Shown: piece by piece, positions 54,813-64,000 of the stretch
Numbering within the stretch: the first letter of the stretch is position 1
How the letters are laid out: each line of letters begins with the position of its first letter
NCBI RefSeq assembly: GCF_019457595.1
Contig: NZ_CP080419.1
Location: 3,472,001-3,536,000 of the forward strand
Length of the DNA: 64,000 bases
DNA from: Shewanella psychrotolerans
GTDB lineage: Bacteria > Pseudomonadota > Gammaproteobacteria > Enterobacterales > Shewanellaceae
Reading direction: 5' to 3'
Position numbers and translations under genes: made by a program
The notes under the pieces: generated by a model
Told to the model about the DNA's origin: nothing
The model's input: only the letters and a program-made list of their open reading frames with translations
Databases searched by the model: none

Positions 54813-55544
54813 TTATTGCACGCGTTCTAATGCTTGAAATAGCTGCTGCGGAGGCTGATAACCAGGGATCATAGTACCGTCTTCTAAAATAATCGCTGGG
54901 GTACCATTAACCCCTAACGTCTGGCCAAGATTATACTGCTGAGCAATTTTTGCATCACAGTTTTTAGCCGAGCTGACAGACTTGCCCGCTTTAGCATCAT
55001 CCATCGCTTTAAGTGGATCGGTCGCGCACCAAACTGCTTCCATGTCATTGGCATTCTTCGACGGTATACCTTGGCGTGGGAAAGCTAAATAACGCACGGT
55101 AATACCTAGGTCATTATATTCCGCCATTTGGTTATGTAATTTACGGCAATAACCACAAGTGATATCGGTAAATACGGTAACAACATGCTTCTCATCTTTA
55201 GCCTTGTAGACCAACATATTTTTTTCAAATGGCTTAATCATCTCCATACGAGGACCAGCTAAAGCTGCTTCTGTAAGGTTTTTCATACCATTATCTAAGT
55301 CATATAAGTTGCCATGAAACAGCTTAGAACCATCTTGGCTAATGTAAAGCACACCACGGTTGGTGACCGCTTCATACAACCCAGGCACCGCAGATTGAGT
55401 CAGACTTTGGATCTCAACGCTTAAGGCATCTGATAATTTTTGTTTTAATTGTTCGCTGTTATCGACGGTGCTATTAGATGCTGCAATCGTAAATGGCGTT
55501 ACGAGCATGGCGCATAATAGGGTAAGAGCTCGAGTAAAGTTCAT
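54813..55544 (-). CDS. dsbC: Thiol:disulfide interchange protein DsbC
   Basis: A 243-residue periplasmic disulfide isomerase. Signal peptide to about residue 22 (TIAAS), an N-terminal dimerisation domain and a thioredoxin domain with active site CGYC in FTDITCGYCRKLH near 130-142. The cis-Pro loop is GVNGTPAIIL near 217. It lies between xerD and recJ, the conserved gammaproteobacterial order. Confidence 0.96.
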   Translation of the reverse strand: MNFTRALTLLCAMLVTPFTIAASNSTVDNSEQLKQKLSDALSVEIQSLTQSAVPGLYEAVTNRGVLYISQDGSKLFHGNLYDLDNGMKNLTEAALAGPRMEMIKPFEKNMLVYKAKDEKHVVTVFTDITCGYCRKLHNQMAEYNDLGITVRYLAFPRQGIPSKNANDMEAVWCATDPLKAMDDAKAGKSVSSAKNCDAKIAQQYNLGQTLGVNGTPAIILEDGTMIPGYQPPQQLFQALERVQ

Positions 55545-55661
55545 TAGATATCCTGTACAGTATTTGGGCTACAACAATAAAACCAAACATGGTCGTGTTA
55601 ATTAGACCCGACTAAGGGCTGAAAAGTTACATGCTCAAGGCATTTAAAGCAAATTATTCGC

Positions 55662-56573
55662 TTAACCTCTCGGATGATGCTGTTGGTGCAGTTGCGCTAA
55701 TCTCGCTTTCGCCACATGGGTATAGATTTGCGTGGTCGATAGATCACTATGACCTAACAACAACTGCACAACTCTAAGATCCGCGCCATGGTTGAGCAAG
55801 TGCGTTGCAAACGCATGGCGCAGAGTGTGCGGAGATAAATGAACAACTATACCGGCGCGCAACGCATACAGCTTAATGCGATGCCAAAAGGTTTGCCGGG
55901 TCATCATAGTGCCGCGCTTCGATGGAAACACCACATCACTACTCTTCCCCTTAAGTAGCTCAAACCGCGCGGATGCTAAATATTGCTCAATTTCGCTAAC
56001 GGCCATTTCACCTAGGGGCACTAGTCGTTCTTTGCTTCCTTTACCGACAATTCGCACCAGACCTTGGCGCAGACTCATCTGCTCCATAGTTAAACCCACG
56101 AGTTCAGATACCCGCAACCCACTTGCATAGAGCAGCTCCAGCATGGCCCTATCGCGGCATTCAATAGGATCATCGATATTCGGTTCACTAAGTAACCTAT
56201 CGACATCCGCCTCGCTAAGTGAATCGGGTAATTTTCTAGCCAGTTTAGGCAGTTTAATCATTGCGACGGGATCAACATCGATACGCTTTTTAGTTACAAG
56301 GTACTTATAAAAAGCCCGTAAACAGCTAATTAATCTAGCACTGCTGGTTTTAGCAAATCCTTGTTCAAATCGCGCGCTGAGATAATGCCGAATCAATTCT
56401 TGCTCGACATCGAGTAGCCGTTGATGTTGTTTCTGTACAAACTGATCAAAATGACAAAGATCACTGCGATAAGCTTGCAAGGTATTATCACTTAACCCTT
56501 TACGCGACCATAAATCATCGAGAAAAGGTTCAATTAACGGATCGATTTGATAAGATGCCTGAGGTTCAGTCAC
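55662..56573 (-). CDS. xerD: Tyrosine recombinase XerD
   Basis: A 303-residue recombinase that, with XerC, resolves chromosome dimers at dif. The catalytic residues are present: Arg in ASGLRVSELVGLT near 155, Lys in VGKGSKERLVPLG near 177, HTLRHAFATHLL near 249-260 with His and Arg, GHSDLSTTQIYTHV with His and Tyr near 272-285. Its position before dsbC and recJ separates it from XerC. Confidence 0.97.
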   Translation of the reverse strand: MTEPQASYQIDPLIEPFLDDLWSRKGLSDNTLQAYRSDLCHFDQFVQKQHQRLLDVEQELIRHYLSARFEQGFAKTSSARLISCLRAFYKYLVTKKRIDVDPVAMIKLPKLARKLPDSLSEADVDRLLSEPNIDDPIECRDRAMLELLYASGLRVSELVGLTMEQMSLRQGLVRIVGKGSKERLVPLGEMAVSEIEQYLASARFELLKGKSSDVVFPSKRGTMMTRQTFWHRIKLYALRAGIVVHLSPHTLRHAFATHLLNHGADLRVVQLLLGHSDLSTTQIYTHVAKARLAQLHQQHHPRG

Positions 56574-56585
56574 ATTGACTCCAGA

Positions 56586-56622
56586 TAAAAAACGGTGCTA
56601 ACTCAAAGGAATTAACACCGTT
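56586..56622 (-). terminator. brnQ terminator
   Basis: Leftward stem AACGGTGTTAA with TTAGCACCGTT (one mismatch) followed by TTTTTTAT, in the brnQ-xerD gap. Confidence 0.8.
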
Positions 56623-56648
56623 ATATTACGCAATAATTAGCCGCTCTA

Positions 56649-57980
56649 TCAATTAAGAACTGCTTCAGCCTTAGGGCCTTTAACCATTAAGCAGATAAAG
56701 ATAGTGATCACCGTTGGTAGCAACCATGCCATGCCTTCAGCGTGCAATGGCATACTATTGAAGATGCTCATATCTAATCCTGCCGCTTTCATTCCATCAA
56801 TAAGACCAAATACCAGCGCCACACTCAATACCATACGGTGAGCAAAAGCCGGTCTAGGGAAAAGCTCTGTCAAATAAGTCACCGCCACCAATGCTATGGC
56901 AACAGGATACACTGTTACTAACACTGGAATACTAATGTTAATCAATTCAGCTAATCCAACGTTGGCGACAGTCGCGCAGGCTAAGCTCATAACCACCACT
57001 AATAAGCGGTATGAAAGTGTAGGCATCAATTCGTTAAAGTACTCGGCACAAGCTGACACTAATCCCACCACTGTGGTCAAACAGGCTAATGTGACAACCA
57101 TAGCCAACAGTAGCTGACCAAGATCACCAAAGTGCATGTTGACGTAGTTAGTGAGAATGATACCGCCATTATCGGCACCGGCCGCCAAATCGCCAGCACT
57201 GGCACCTAAATAAAACAACGAGATATAAACGAAAGCCAAACCACCTGCGGCAATTAAAGCAGCCCTAACTAAATATTTAGTCTGTTCTTTAGGCGAGTCG
57301 ATGCCCTTTTTACGCAGAATATCGATAATCAACATACCAAAGATCAATGACGCCAATGTATCCATGGTGTTGTAGCCCTCTAAAATACCTTTAGTGAGCG
57401 GGTTAGACTGATATTCACCGATAGCTTGACCCACATCAGAGCCCGGTAACACCAGCACAGAAATAGCAAGACCAACCAGCAGTAGGATCATGATTGGGGT
57501 TAAGATTTTACCAACACTATCGAGTAACTTACCGGGAAACAGCGATAACACCATAGCCAGCCCAAAAAAGATGACGGTATAAAGCAGCTGCGAGCTGTTG
57601 AGTACAATCCCAGCCAGCTCAAACGTCGCACTACTGTCGGCAATAAACGGCTTGTAGCCCATCTCATAAGCAACAAGACCCGCACGAGGCGCGGCAAAAG
57701 CAGGGCCAATAATAATATAGATGGAGATGGCAAAAAGTGTGGCGGCAAATGTAGGCAATAATCCCATCACCTTACCATTAGCCTTTGCAACAGCAATCAA
57801 GGTGATTAACGGCAATGTGACTGCTGTGAGTAAGAACCCAAGCATCGCCAGTGACATATTTTCACCCGCTAAAAAACCAGCTAACGGTGGAAAAATCAGA
57901 TTTCCAGCACCTAAGAAAAAGGCAAAGGTCATAAAGCCTAAACCTAGTGTATCGGTGAAACTCATTTTACTATTCTGCAC
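56649..57980 (-). CDS. brnQ: Branched-chain amino acid transporter BrnQ
   Basis: A 443-residue inner-membrane symporter of the LIVCS family with twelve hydrophobic segments, for uptake of Leu, Ile and Val with Na+ or H+. Family signature FLGAGNLIFPPLAGFLAGE at 18-36 and GYNTMDTLASLIFG near 200 are clear. It is a single gene ended by its own terminator before xerD. Confidence 0.95.
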   Translation of the reverse strand: MQNSKMSFTDTLGLGFMTFAFFLGAGNLIFPPLAGFLAGENMSLAMLGFLLTAVTLPLITLIAVAKANGKVMGLLPTFAATLFAISIYIIIGPAFAAPRAGLVAYEMGYKPFIADSSATFELAGIVLNSSQLLYTVIFFGLAMVLSLFPGKLLDSVGKILTPIMILLLVGLAISVLVLPGSDVGQAIGEYQSNPLTKGILEGYNTMDTLASLIFGMLIIDILRKKGIDSPKEQTKYLVRAALIAAGGLAFVYISLFYLGASAGDLAAGADNGGIILTNYVNMHFGDLGQLLLAMVVTLACLTTVVGLVSACAEYFNELMPTLSYRLLVVVMSLACATVANVGLAELINISIPVLVTVYPVAIALVAVTYLTELFPRPAFAHRMVLSVALVFGLIDGMKAAGLDMSIFNSMPLHAEGMAWLLPTVITIFICLMVKGPKAEAVLN

Positions 57981-58427
57981 ACAACGCCTCGTTAATCTGC
58001 TTTTATATTTATCTCAATAGCTTGCAAGCGTATAACCAACATCGCTCTCAGCTTATTAATGTGTAAAGATAGGATTACACTACTCGATGGTAAATCTAGT
58101 TGATAAGTGACTAATTATTAAACTACAGCAGGATTAACTAACGCTAAAAATGCATTCAAACTGGTTTACCTGTACCAATTTGGCCCTTAGAGCGCCAAAC
58201 CGAAGGCATACTATTAGCAAAAACTTTTTAAATTAACAAGCAAACCACAGGCTGAAACTGCAATTAACACCGACAATTTAACATTTCACGCACACTGACA
58301 TTACCCCCTTCACATCTAACTCTCATTTTCTCATATAGATCATGCTTTACCGCTGGCTATATCAGCCTTTTTACTCTACACGCGATATCGTACAATGACG
58401 CCTCCATCTAAATAACCAGTTAACGCC
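57981..58427. other. Divergent intergenic region brnQ-trmN6
   Basis: A 447-bp AT-rich gap between divergent genes. It must contain both promoters. I see no ORF, dyad or RNA that I can support. Confidence 0.4.
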
Positions 58428-59138
58428 ATGCCCTTTAGCTTTAAACAGTTCCATATCGACGATAGCCATTGCGGCATGCCTGTCAGTACTGACGGCGTTC
58501 TTTTGGGGGCTTGGGCTCCGTTGTCTGATGCAGAGAGCATTCTTGATATTGGCGCTGGGAGTGGATTACTGTCACTGATGGCTGCCCAGCGCTCTGAAGC
58601 GCAAGTCACCGCGATCGAAATCGACAGCCAAGCAACACAGGATTGTCAGCACAACATCAATCAAAGCCCATGGCATGAGCGTATTACACTTGTCACTCAG
58701 TGTGTAACCCAATGGGCACAGACCCATAATCAGCAATACGACCATATTCTTTGCAATCCGCCCTATTTCGACAATGGTCCACAATCTAACGACCAGCGCC
58801 GTGCACAGGCACGGCATACTGATACGTTAAATTTCGAGATGCTGCTGACCGCAATAAAAAGACTGCTTAACCCAGATGGCAATGCAAGCCTTATTTTGCC
58901 GCAAGCCAGTTTAGGCCGTTTCTTATTGCGACTTGGTGATCACCAGCTGAACCTAATAGAACGGGTCGATATAATAAGCGTCGAAGGAAAGAGTCCACAG
59001 CGTCACCTGCTGTTACTGGCTCATAAAACACCTCAAGCTAGGCCTACAGAGGTTAAGCAGCTGATCATAAGAAATCGTTTAGGCGACTACACCCAAGAGA
59101 TGGTCGAACTCACTCGGGCGTTTTACCTAAAGATGTAA
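58428..59138 (+). CDS. trmN6: tRNA1(Val) (adenine(37)-N6)-methyltransferase
   Basis: A 236-residue SAM-dependent methyltransferase (YfiC) that modifies A37 of tRNA-Val. It has the SAM motif LDIGAGSGLLSLMAAQR near 40-56 and the adenine-N6 catalytic motif NPPY in ILCNPPYFDNG near 107. It starts at MPFSFKQFHID, the family start. srmB follows on the same strand, 106 bp on. Confidence 0.95.
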   Translation: MPFSFKQFHIDDSHCGMPVSTDGVLLGAWAPLSDAESILDIGAGSGLLSLMAAQRSEAQVTAIEIDSQATQDCQHNINQSPWHERITLVTQCVTQWAQTHNQQYDHILCNPPYFDNGPQSNDQRRAQARHTDTLNFEMLLTAIKRLLNPDGNASLILPQASLGRFLLRLGDHQLNLIERVDIISVEGKSPQRHLLLLAHKTPQARPTEVKQLIIRNRLGDYTQEMVELTRAFYLKM

Positions 59139-59244
59139 GCAAGATTGAGCAGAAATTAGGATCCGTGATATCTCAGTGGGAACCTCGCACTTTGTGCTAA
59201 TTTGAGTGTATAATGCCGCGCTATTATTCATTGAGACGCTGCGC

Positions 59245-60477
59245 ATGCAATTTGAAGATTTCCATCTTGACGAAACCTTACTAAGGTCACTCAAGGCGAT
59301 GGGCCACAATACGCCCACCACAATCCAGCAACAGACCATTCCACTAGGACTCGAGCAACAAGATATTTTGGCTCGTGCACCAACGGGAACAGGGAAAACT
59401 GCCAGCTTTTTGTTGCCTGCGCTGCAACACTTGATCGACTTTCCTCGCCGATTTTCTGGCCAAGCTCGGGTGTTAATCTTAACTCCTACCCGCGAACTCG
59501 CCAGCCAAGTGCATCGTTATGCTTCGCACCTTGCCACCGACTTAGATCTTGATATCGCCATTATTACTGGCGGTGTGCCTTATGCACCACAAGAAAAAGC
59601 ATTAAGTGGCAATGTTGATATTCTGGTTGCGACACCAGGCCGCTTGATGGAATACCTTGATAAGGGATTGTTTGACGCACAAGAAGTCGAAATATTAGTG
59701 ATCGATGAAGCCGATCGCATGCTTGATATGGGCTTTACCTCTATCGTGCAAGCTATCGCTATCGAAGCCCAGGGTCGTAAGCAGAACATGCTATTTTCGG
59801 CGACACTGGAAGGTGGTGGCGTCAGTCGTTTTGCACAAGAGCTGCTAACCGATCCCGTTACCATTGAGACTAAGCCGCCTCGCAGCGAGAAAGCCAAGGT
59901 CCACCAATGGATCCATTTAGCAGACGATAAAGACCACAAGTTTGCGCTACTGTGCAGTATCTTAAATCGTGAAGATGTGACCCGTGCTATCGTTTTCGTA
60001 AAAACTCGTGAAGTGGTTGCTAGCCTCGAAGGCCAACTAAAACGTGTTGGCATTGACTGCGCCTTTATGCGTGGTGATATGGAACAGAAAGCGCGTTTTC
60101 AAGCCTTGGGCCGATTCACTAAAGGTGAAGTCAATGTACTGTTGGCTACCGATGTAGCGGCACGTGGAATTGACGTTGACGATATTAGTCATGTAATTAA
60201 CTTCGATATGCCTCGCAGCGCCGACACCTATGTTCACCGTATCGGTCGTACCGCTAGAGCAGGCAACAAAGGCACTGCGATTTCGCTAGCTGAAGCCCAT
60301 GATATGCGTATCGTCGCAAAAATTGAGCGCTATATTGAGCAACCTTTAAAACGCCGAATTATCGAAGAGTTACGTCCTAAGCATAAGGAAGCACGCCCAC
60401 CATCAAAGAAAAAAGTCAAAGCGGGCGACGCTAAAAAGGTCAGTAAGAAATACAAAGCGAGTAAAAAGAAGAAATAA
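59245..60477 (+). CDS. srmB: ATP-dependent RNA helicase SrmB
   Basis: A 410-residue DEAD-box helicase that aids assembly of the 50S ribosomal subunit. Motifs: Q motif, Walker A APTGTGKT near 43-50, DEAD near 153, SAT, and HRIGRTARAG near 331. A Lys-rich tail (KKKVKAGDAKK..SKKKK) ends it. The ATG at 59245 begins the conserved MQFEDF; an upstream ATG at 59206 adds 13 unconserved residues. The trmN6 neighbour supports SrmB over other DEAD-box paralogues. Confidence 0.93.
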   Translation: MQFEDFHLDETLLRSLKAMGHNTPTTIQQQTIPLGLEQQDILARAPTGTGKTASFLLPALQHLIDFPRRFSGQARVLILTPTRELASQVHRYASHLATDLDLDIAIITGGVPYAPQEKALSGNVDILVATPGRLMEYLDKGLFDAQEVEILVIDEADRMLDMGFTSIVQAIAIEAQGRKQNMLFSATLEGGGVSRFAQELLTDPVTIETKPPRSEKAKVHQWIHLADDKDHKFALLCSILNREDVTRAIVFVKTREVVASLEGQLKRVGIDCAFMRGDMEQKARFQALGRFTKGEVNVLLATDVAARGIDVDDISHVINFDMPRSADTYVHRIGRTARAGNKGTAISLAEAHDMRIVAKIERYIEQPLKRRIIEELRPKHKEARPPSKKKVKAGDAKKVSKKYKASKKKK

Positions 60478-60500
60478 ACGAGCAGATCCTTATCTCTCTC

Positions 60501-60534
60501 AAAAAAAAAGCGCCTCTAAATGGGCGTTTTTTTT
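60501..60534 (+). terminator. srmB terminator
   Basis: CGCC/GGCG core stem extended by A-run/T-run pairing with an 8-nt loop, 24 bp after the srmB stop. Confidence 0.85.
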
Positions 60535-60702
60535 GTAACCCAATTTAACGGATAAAACCCAAGCGACGCAGCCTCCCTTGAATATCAATATGTTAAGCAG
60601 GGTAAACATCACCTAACCTGAAACATTTAATTTACAAAAAGACTTTTGACCCTAGGCCAGACTCTGGTAATTTATAGAGCAAGCAGCTCAGCATGGAATA
60701 GC

Positions 60703-61926
60703 ATGAAGTCAATGATAAAAAAAATTATACGTAGAGTCCTTCCACCTTTTCTCATCTTGATCGTTTTTGGTGCCCTAGCCGGATTATTGATGAGTACGCG
60801 AGAAGCACCTGAACAGAAAGAAGATGAGATCCCAGTCCCCATTGTTGACGTTACCTCTGTAACTCAAGAAACGGTATCACTGAATCTCCCCTCTTATGGC
60901 GTCGTTATGCCAAAGAACAAAACCCAGTTAGTGACTGAAGTTCAGGGGCGTATGTTCGCTATCTCTGACAAATTCGTCGCCGGTGGTATTGTAAAACGGG
61001 GCGATAAGCTGGCTGAAATAGAGCCTTCAGACTATCAAGCCGATCTCATGCAAGCACAAGCCACTCTAGCACAAGCAAAAGCCCTGCTCGATGAAGAGAT
61101 TGCTCGCGGTGAAGTGGCCAAAAATGATTGGGACGGCTATGACAGCGGCCCAGCTCCCGAACTTGGATTACGTGTCCCACAACTCAAAAAAGAGCAAGCG
61201 AATGTCAAGTTTGCCGAAGCGGCACTTGCCCGTGCACAGCGTAATCTTGAGCGAACCATTATCCGCGCGCCATTCGACGGCATCATTAAGGCGAGAAATG
61301 TCGATCTTGGTCAGTATGTTACTCTCGGCACCAATTTGGGTGAGCTGTATGACACTCGCATAGCCGAGATACGTTTACCTCTCGCAAACAACGAACTGGC
61401 TTATTTAGAGTCGATTGACAATCCCGACACCGAAGTCACTCTGAGCGCTGAACTTGCTGACCGAACGGTGACTTGGGTAGGAAAGATTGTCCGCAGTGAA
61501 GGGGTGATCGATGCCGAAAACCGTATGGTGTATTTAGTCGCCGAGATCAAAGATCCCTACCTCAGAGAGCAGAAGCAGCCGGGACAACTCCCACTCAAAT
61601 ATGGCAGCTTCGTCAACGCGGTGATTAAAGGGCGCACTGTCGAAGGTATCGTTAAATTGCCTCGCCATATAGTGAGGGGAAATCAGGTTGCAGTCGTCCG
61701 AAATGACAACACGCTAGAGATGCGTGACGTCAACGTGGTACGCACGGATATCGACAACGTCTATATCAAAGATAGCCTTGCCGATGGCGAACGTGTTTCT
61801 CTGACCAATATTAACAATATGACCACGGGTCAGTTGGTTAAAGTGATTGGAGAGCAAGATGACTCCAACACTGATACCGATGAGAATAAGTCGGAGAGTA
61901 CCCTAGTTGCTGCGGGTGAATTGTAA
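60703..61926 (+). CDS. RND efflux membrane-fusion protein
   Basis: A 407-residue periplasmic adaptor with an N-terminal TM anchor (LPPFLILIVFGALAGLLM at about 13-30). The lipoyl halves include YGVVMPKNKTQLVTEVQGRM near 62-81 and IIRAPFDGIIKARNVDLGQY near 187-206, around an alpha-hairpin coiled coil (about 110-185). The start (60703 or 60712) is chosen near the TM anchor. Its stop overlaps the permease start by 1 bp, so the two are co-translated parts of a tripartite pump. Confidence 0.9.
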   Translation: MKSMIKKIIRRVLPPFLILIVFGALAGLLMSTREAPEQKEDEIPVPIVDVTSVTQETVSLNLPSYGVVMPKNKTQLVTEVQGRMFAISDKFVAGGIVKRGDKLAEIEPSDYQADLMQAQATLAQAKALLDEEIARGEVAKNDWDGYDSGPAPELGLRVPQLKKEQANVKFAEAALARAQRNLERTIIRAPFDGIIKARNVDLGQYVTLGTNLGELYDTRIAEIRLPLANNELAYLESIDNPDTEVTLSAELADRTVTWVGKIVRSEGVIDAENRMVYLVAEIKDPYLREQKQPGQLPLKYGSFVNAVIKGRTVEGIVKLPRHIVRGNQVAVVRNDNTLEMRDVNVVRTDIDNVYIKDSLADGERVSLTNINNMTTGQLVKVIGEQDDSNTDTDENKSESTLVAAGEL

Positions 61927-64000
61927 TGGATAGTAACAAAGGAATTATCGCCTGGTTTGCCCGTAACAGTGTGGCGGCCAACCTACTAATGGTCATCTTA
62001 CTCGTTGGCGGACTATTTAGCACAGTATTGATTAATAAAGAAGTTTTCCCCTCTTTTGAACTCAATTATTTGCAAATATCGGTTGCCTATCCCGGTGCTG
62101 CCCCTCAAGAGATTGAAGAAGGGATCAACATCAAGATAGAGGAGGCGATTCAAGATATTAGCGGCATAAAAAAAGTCACCTCGGTCGCCAGTGAAGGTTT
62201 CGGTAATGTCACCATTGAAGTAGAAGATGGCTTCGATGCACAAGATATTCTCGATGAATCAAAACTGCGAATCGATGCTATCTCCACCTTTCCAGAAAAT
62301 ATCGAAAAACCCAATATTTACCGCATAAAGCCAGAAAATAACGTTATTTGGGTGTCGGTCTATGGCGACATGGATCTGCATCAGATGAAAGAGCTGGCTA
62401 AATCGATACGCGAAGAGATCACCGCCCTGCCCGCAGTGACCCGAGCGCAAGTGACCGGGGTTCGTGATTATGAAATTAGTATCGAGCTTTCTGAGGATAA
62501 GCTGCGCGAATATGGCTTAAGCTTCGCACAGGTCGCACAAGCGGTGCGTAACTCCTCTATCGATCTACCTGGTGGCTCAATTAGAGCCGAAGATGGCGAT
62601 ATCCTGCTCAGAACTAAAGGCCAAGCCTATACAGGCGATGACTTTGCTCAAATCGTTGTTAGCACGCGTCCTGACGGTAGTCGTATCATGCTGCCACAGG
62701 TAGCCACTATTCGTGATGGCTTTGAAGAGCGATTAGAGTACACCCGATTTAACGGTAAGCCAGCGGCAATTATCGAAGTGCTTAGCGTCGATGATCAAAA
62801 TGCACTCGATATTTCATCTCAAGTAAAGAGCTATATCGCAGAGCGCCGAGCAACATTACCGGCCAATGCAGAGCTCGATACTTGGGGTGATTTAACTCAC
62901 TACCTTAAGGGTCGCCTTAACATGATGATATCGAACATGTTTTATGGCGCCTTGCTGGTATTTATCATATTGGCACTATTCCTTGATTTAAGATTGGCAT
63001 TTTGGGTCATGATGGGCTTACCCGTCTGTTTCCTTGGGGCGATGTTTATCATGCCACTGGAACCCTTCTCACTATCGATTAACATGCTGACGTTGTTTGC
63101 CTTTATTTTGGTGCTAGGCATAGTGGTCGATGATGCCATTGTAATAGGTGAAAGCGCCTATACTGAGATCGAAAAGCATGGTCATTCCCTAGAAAACGTC
63201 GTGAAAGGTGCCCAGAAAGTCGCCATGCCAGCCACCTTCGGCGTACTAACAACCATTGCTGCGTTTATGCCAATGATCATGGTATCAGGCCCGATGGCGA
63301 TTATCTGGAAATCGATAGGTTTAGTGGTGATCCTCTGTTTAGCTTTCTCACTAGTGGAATCTAAATTGATTTTGCCCGCCCATTTGGCTCATATCAAACC
63401 CAGACGTCCTAATCCTAACCCTAATGTTTTTGTACGATTTAAAACGGCACTGAATAACAAAGTGCAGCACTTCATTCACCACAGCTACCGGGTGTTTATC
63501 GAGCGCTGCATTCGTCATAGATACAATGTTGTGGCGACCTTTGTTGGGGTATTAATTCTTTCTATTGCCTTGGTGGCGAGTGGCAAAGTGCGCTGGGTAT
63601 TCTTCCCAGATATTCCATCTGATTTTATTCAAGTACGACTGGAGATGGATGTCGGTAGCTCCGAAGCCAATACCCTGAAGGTGGTAAAAGAGATTGAAAA
63701 TGCCCTCTATACCATGAACGAGAAGATGGAAGATCAGTATGGTTACCCAGTGGTGAAGCACAGCTTCATCAATATGAGTTCCAGAACCTCAGCCTTTATC
63801 TTCGCCGAGCTGACTAAAGGTGAAGACCGAGATGTTGATGGTGTCACCATTGCTGATGAGTGGCGCAAGGCATTGCCTGAGCTCATTTCGGTCAAAAAGC
63901 TCAATATCAATGCCAGCACCAATGATGCCGGCGGAGATATCTCCTTTAGATTAACCTCAAGCGATTTGGAGCAACTCTCGCTGGCAGCAAATGAACTTAA
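61926..64000 (+). CDS. RND efflux permease, partial (runs off right edge)
   Basis: The first 691 residues of an inner-membrane RND transporter of the AcrB/MexF superfamily (the branch paired with short adaptors). TM1 is at about 10-30, a large periplasmic loop follows to about 335, then TM helices 2-6 with the proton-relay motif GIVVDDAIVIGESAYTEIE near 399-417. A long linker and TM7 (about 535-555) begin the second half. Start ATG overlaps the adaptor stop (TAATG). The C-terminal third is beyond the window. Confidence 0.92.
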   Translation, partial: MDSNKGIIAWFARNSVAANLLMVILLVGGLFSTVLINKEVFPSFELNYLQISVAYPGAAPQEIEEGINIKIEEAIQDISGIKKVTSVASEGFGNVTIEVEDGFDAQDILDESKLRIDAISTFPENIEKPNIYRIKPENNVIWVSVYGDMDLHQMKELAKSIREEITALPAVTRAQVTGVRDYEISIELSEDKLREYGLSFAQVAQAVRNSSIDLPGGSIRAEDGDILLRTKGQAYTGDDFAQIVVSTRPDGSRIMLPQVATIRDGFEERLEYTRFNGKPAAIIEVLSVDDQNALDISSQVKSYIAERRATLPANAELDTWGDLTHYLKGRLNMMISNMFYGALLVFIILALFLDLRLAFWVMMGLPVCFLGAMFIMPLEPFSLSINMLTLFAFILVLGIVVDDAIVIGESAYTEIEKHGHSLENVVKGAQKVAMPATFGVLTTIAAFMPMIMVSGPMAIIWKSIGLVVILCLAFSLVESKLILPAHLAHIKPRRPNPNPNVFVRFKTALNNKVQHFIHHSYRVFIERCIRHRYNVVATFVGVLILSIALVASGKVRWVFFPDIPSDFIQVRLEMDVGSSEANTLKVVKEIENALYTMNEKMEDQYGYPVVKHSFINMSSRTSAFIFAELTKGEDRDVDGVTIADEWRKALPELISVKKLNINASTNDAGGDISFRLTSSDLEQLSLAANEL

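Overview
The window looks like a chromosomal segment of a marine gammaproteobacterium, most likely Shewanella. The evidence is the gene order ygfB-ubiH-ubiI-gcvTHP facing zapA-ssrS(6S RNA)-fau, the xerD-dsbC-recJ block, and family-typical genes (a DUF2956 protein, an MSHA-like pilin, CcoG, DUF4382 lipoprotein). No sequence search was run, so this is inference from protein content and order. No tRNA, rRNA, CRISPR array, transposase or integrase gene was seen.

Layout. 1-5.0 kb: a leftward three-gene operon encoding a SLOG-type nucleotide-binding protein with two pairs of membrane helices, a beta-propeller-like protein with two membrane helices, and a TIR-domain protein that runs off the left edge. 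This combination resembles nucleotide-signal anti-phage systems but fits no named type I know; it is the best candidate for an undescribed system. 5.3-13.7 kb: leftward ygfB, ubiH, ubiI, gcvT, gcvH, gcvP (ubiquinone synthesis and glycine cleavage). 14.0-15.8 kb: rightward zapA, 6S RNA and fau. The 3' half of 6S RNA, mostly with its terminator, is repeated in tandem three more times between ssrS and fau. 15.8-31.6 kb: mixed single genes: a solute-binding protein bracketed by an 83-bp inverted repeat, an NlpE-like lipoprotein, ung, a pilin, LysE, a sigma-54 activator followed by ccoG with a sigma-54 promoter and a palindromic upstream site, an acyl-CoA ligase, blc, a DUF4382 lipoprotein and an ABC exporter.

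31.7-48.7 kb: a FAD oxidoreductase, a pair of bacterial-PH membrane proteins, DUF924, a TSUP permease, a TonB receptor with a Fur-box-like site, an Old Yellow Enzyme divergent from a TetR regulator with three operator palindromes between them, two universal stress proteins, a STAS-like protein, an aldehyde dehydrogenase with its own TetR, a LysR/DJ-1 pair and a divergent M19 dipeptidase. 48.7-52.9 kb is an accessory island. It holds three leftward gene cassettes separated by four attC-like sites (an integron cassette array without a visible integrase), bracketed by copies of a long-hairpin repeat family, including a tandem trimer of about 298 bp. 52.9-58.0 kb: leftward brnQ, xerD, dsbC, recJ. 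58.4-64 kb: rightward trmN6, srmB and an RND efflux pair whose permease runs off the right edge.

Together this is ordinary core metabolism and maintenance interrupted by two accessory zones (1-5 kb and 48.7-52.9 kb) and one unusual duplication at the 6S RNA locus.
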